DNA of 64,000 nucleotides from a candidate division KSB1 bacterium (GTDB lineage Bacteria; Zhuqueibacterota; Zhuqueibacteria; Thermofontimicrobiales; Thermofontimicrobiaceae): positions 83,149 to 147,148 of the forward strand of contig JAPDPQ010000013.1 in NCBI GenBank assembly GCA_034506395.1, read 5' to 3'. Every line of letters starts with the position of its first letter. Within the stretch, counting starts at the first letter, position 1. Positions 63,778-64,000 of the stretch are shown in pieces. The position numbers and the translations under genes were made by a program. The notes under the pieces were generated by a model, which saw nothing but the letters and a program-made list of their open reading frames with translations, was not told the DNA's origin and did no database searches.

Positions 63778-64000
63778 CGGCTCTCAAACCTTGTTCCTGC
63801 GCATGCAGGAATCCCTTTCTATTTGCACTTCCAATCCCATCGCTATTGCAAGCATCCTCTGACTATCCAGATTGGGCCCCTGGACAAGCCAGGGGCAAGT
63901 TTCAATCCTTGTTTTAGTGGAGGCGGCTCTCAAACCTTGTTCCTGCGCATGCAGGAATCCCTTTCTATTTGCACTTCCAATCCCATCGCTATTGCAAGCA
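63778..64000. repeat. Direct repeat with 146-bp period running off the window
   Basis: A 77-base block starting CGGCTCTCAAACC at 63778-63854 recurs without a mismatch at 63924-64000, where the window ends. Each copy contains the palindrome TTCCTGCGCATGCAGGAA. Between them lies a 69-base spacer with GCCCCTGG...CCAGGGGC. It could be the first two units of a longer tandem array. Confidence 0.85.

Overview
The window looks like chromosomal DNA of an uncultured Gram-negative bacterium of the Fibrobacterota-Chlorobiota-Bacteroidota (FCB) group, most like Calditrichota or candidate division KSB1. Supporting signs: three large secreted proteins end in the FlgD-like/type IX sorting module (YPNPFN near its start); there is an outer-membrane lipid-transport (MCE) operon and beta-barrels; the AMP nucleosidase and the four-cysteine protein resemble Bacteroidota families; and the same organism makes c-di-AMP by CdaA. 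The phylum is an inference. Most genes are ordinary chromosomal genes. Mobile DNA is limited to one decayed IS3-type transposase and dispersed palindromes.

Layout. 1-2.1 kb: the 5' part of an asparagine-synthase-like gene without the catalytic Cys, then a small overlapping coiled-coil/membrane gene pair. 2.9-6.4 kb: ileS on the minus strand, preceded by what reads as a complete ribosome-mediated attenuator. This has a promoter, a 31-codon Ile-rich leader peptide, a 1:2 hairpin, a 2:3 antiterminator and a 3:4 terminator, and it is the most striking element in the window. 6.6-10.1 kb: a four-Cys protein that is probably expressed leaderless, and a 7TM-GAF-SpoIIE phosphatase. 10.2-20.3 kb: two divergent giant secreted proteins. 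One carries a V8-like protease fold whose catalytic Ser is Asp; the other joins a C25-like peptidase, CBM9, VWA, cohesin and dockerin. 20.9-31.5 kb: a beta-helix protein, a sialidase-like protein, a HAD phosphatase, a cupin, a transglutaminase, AMP nucleosidase, two membrane proteins and a class V aminotransferase.

31.6-37.6 kb: a PrsW protease, then an operon encoding MCE protein, ABC-auxiliary lipoprotein, outer-membrane barrel, STAS-MlaE and MlaF, a trans-envelope lipid transporter. 37.8-43.5 kb: an SOS mutagenesis block of lexA, an imuB with its catalytic acids missing, and a dnaE2-type polymerase. No imuA is present here. The lexA promoter carries a palindrome over the start site and three 15-bp direct repeats. 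43.7-53.5 kb, all minus strand: tRNA(CAU), tilS, hpt, ftsH, a TPR membrane protein, folP, cdaA and ugd. This is the widely conserved tilS-hpt-ftsH-folP-cdaA neighbourhood with one insertion. 53.8-62.7 kb, minus strand: a six-hairpin glycosidase, a PfkB sugar kinase, a TlpA-like thioredoxin, a secreted TIM-barrel glycosidase with sorting tail, and a small outer-membrane barrel. 63.0-64.0 kb: IS3 transposase remnant and a 146-bp-period repeat that runs off the window.

Ten promoters can be read by eye; seven are TTGAC-type or TTGATT/TTGCTT-type hexamers with a spacer of exactly 17 bp and a TATxxT-like -10, so the housekeeping promoter looks like the classical sigma-70 form.
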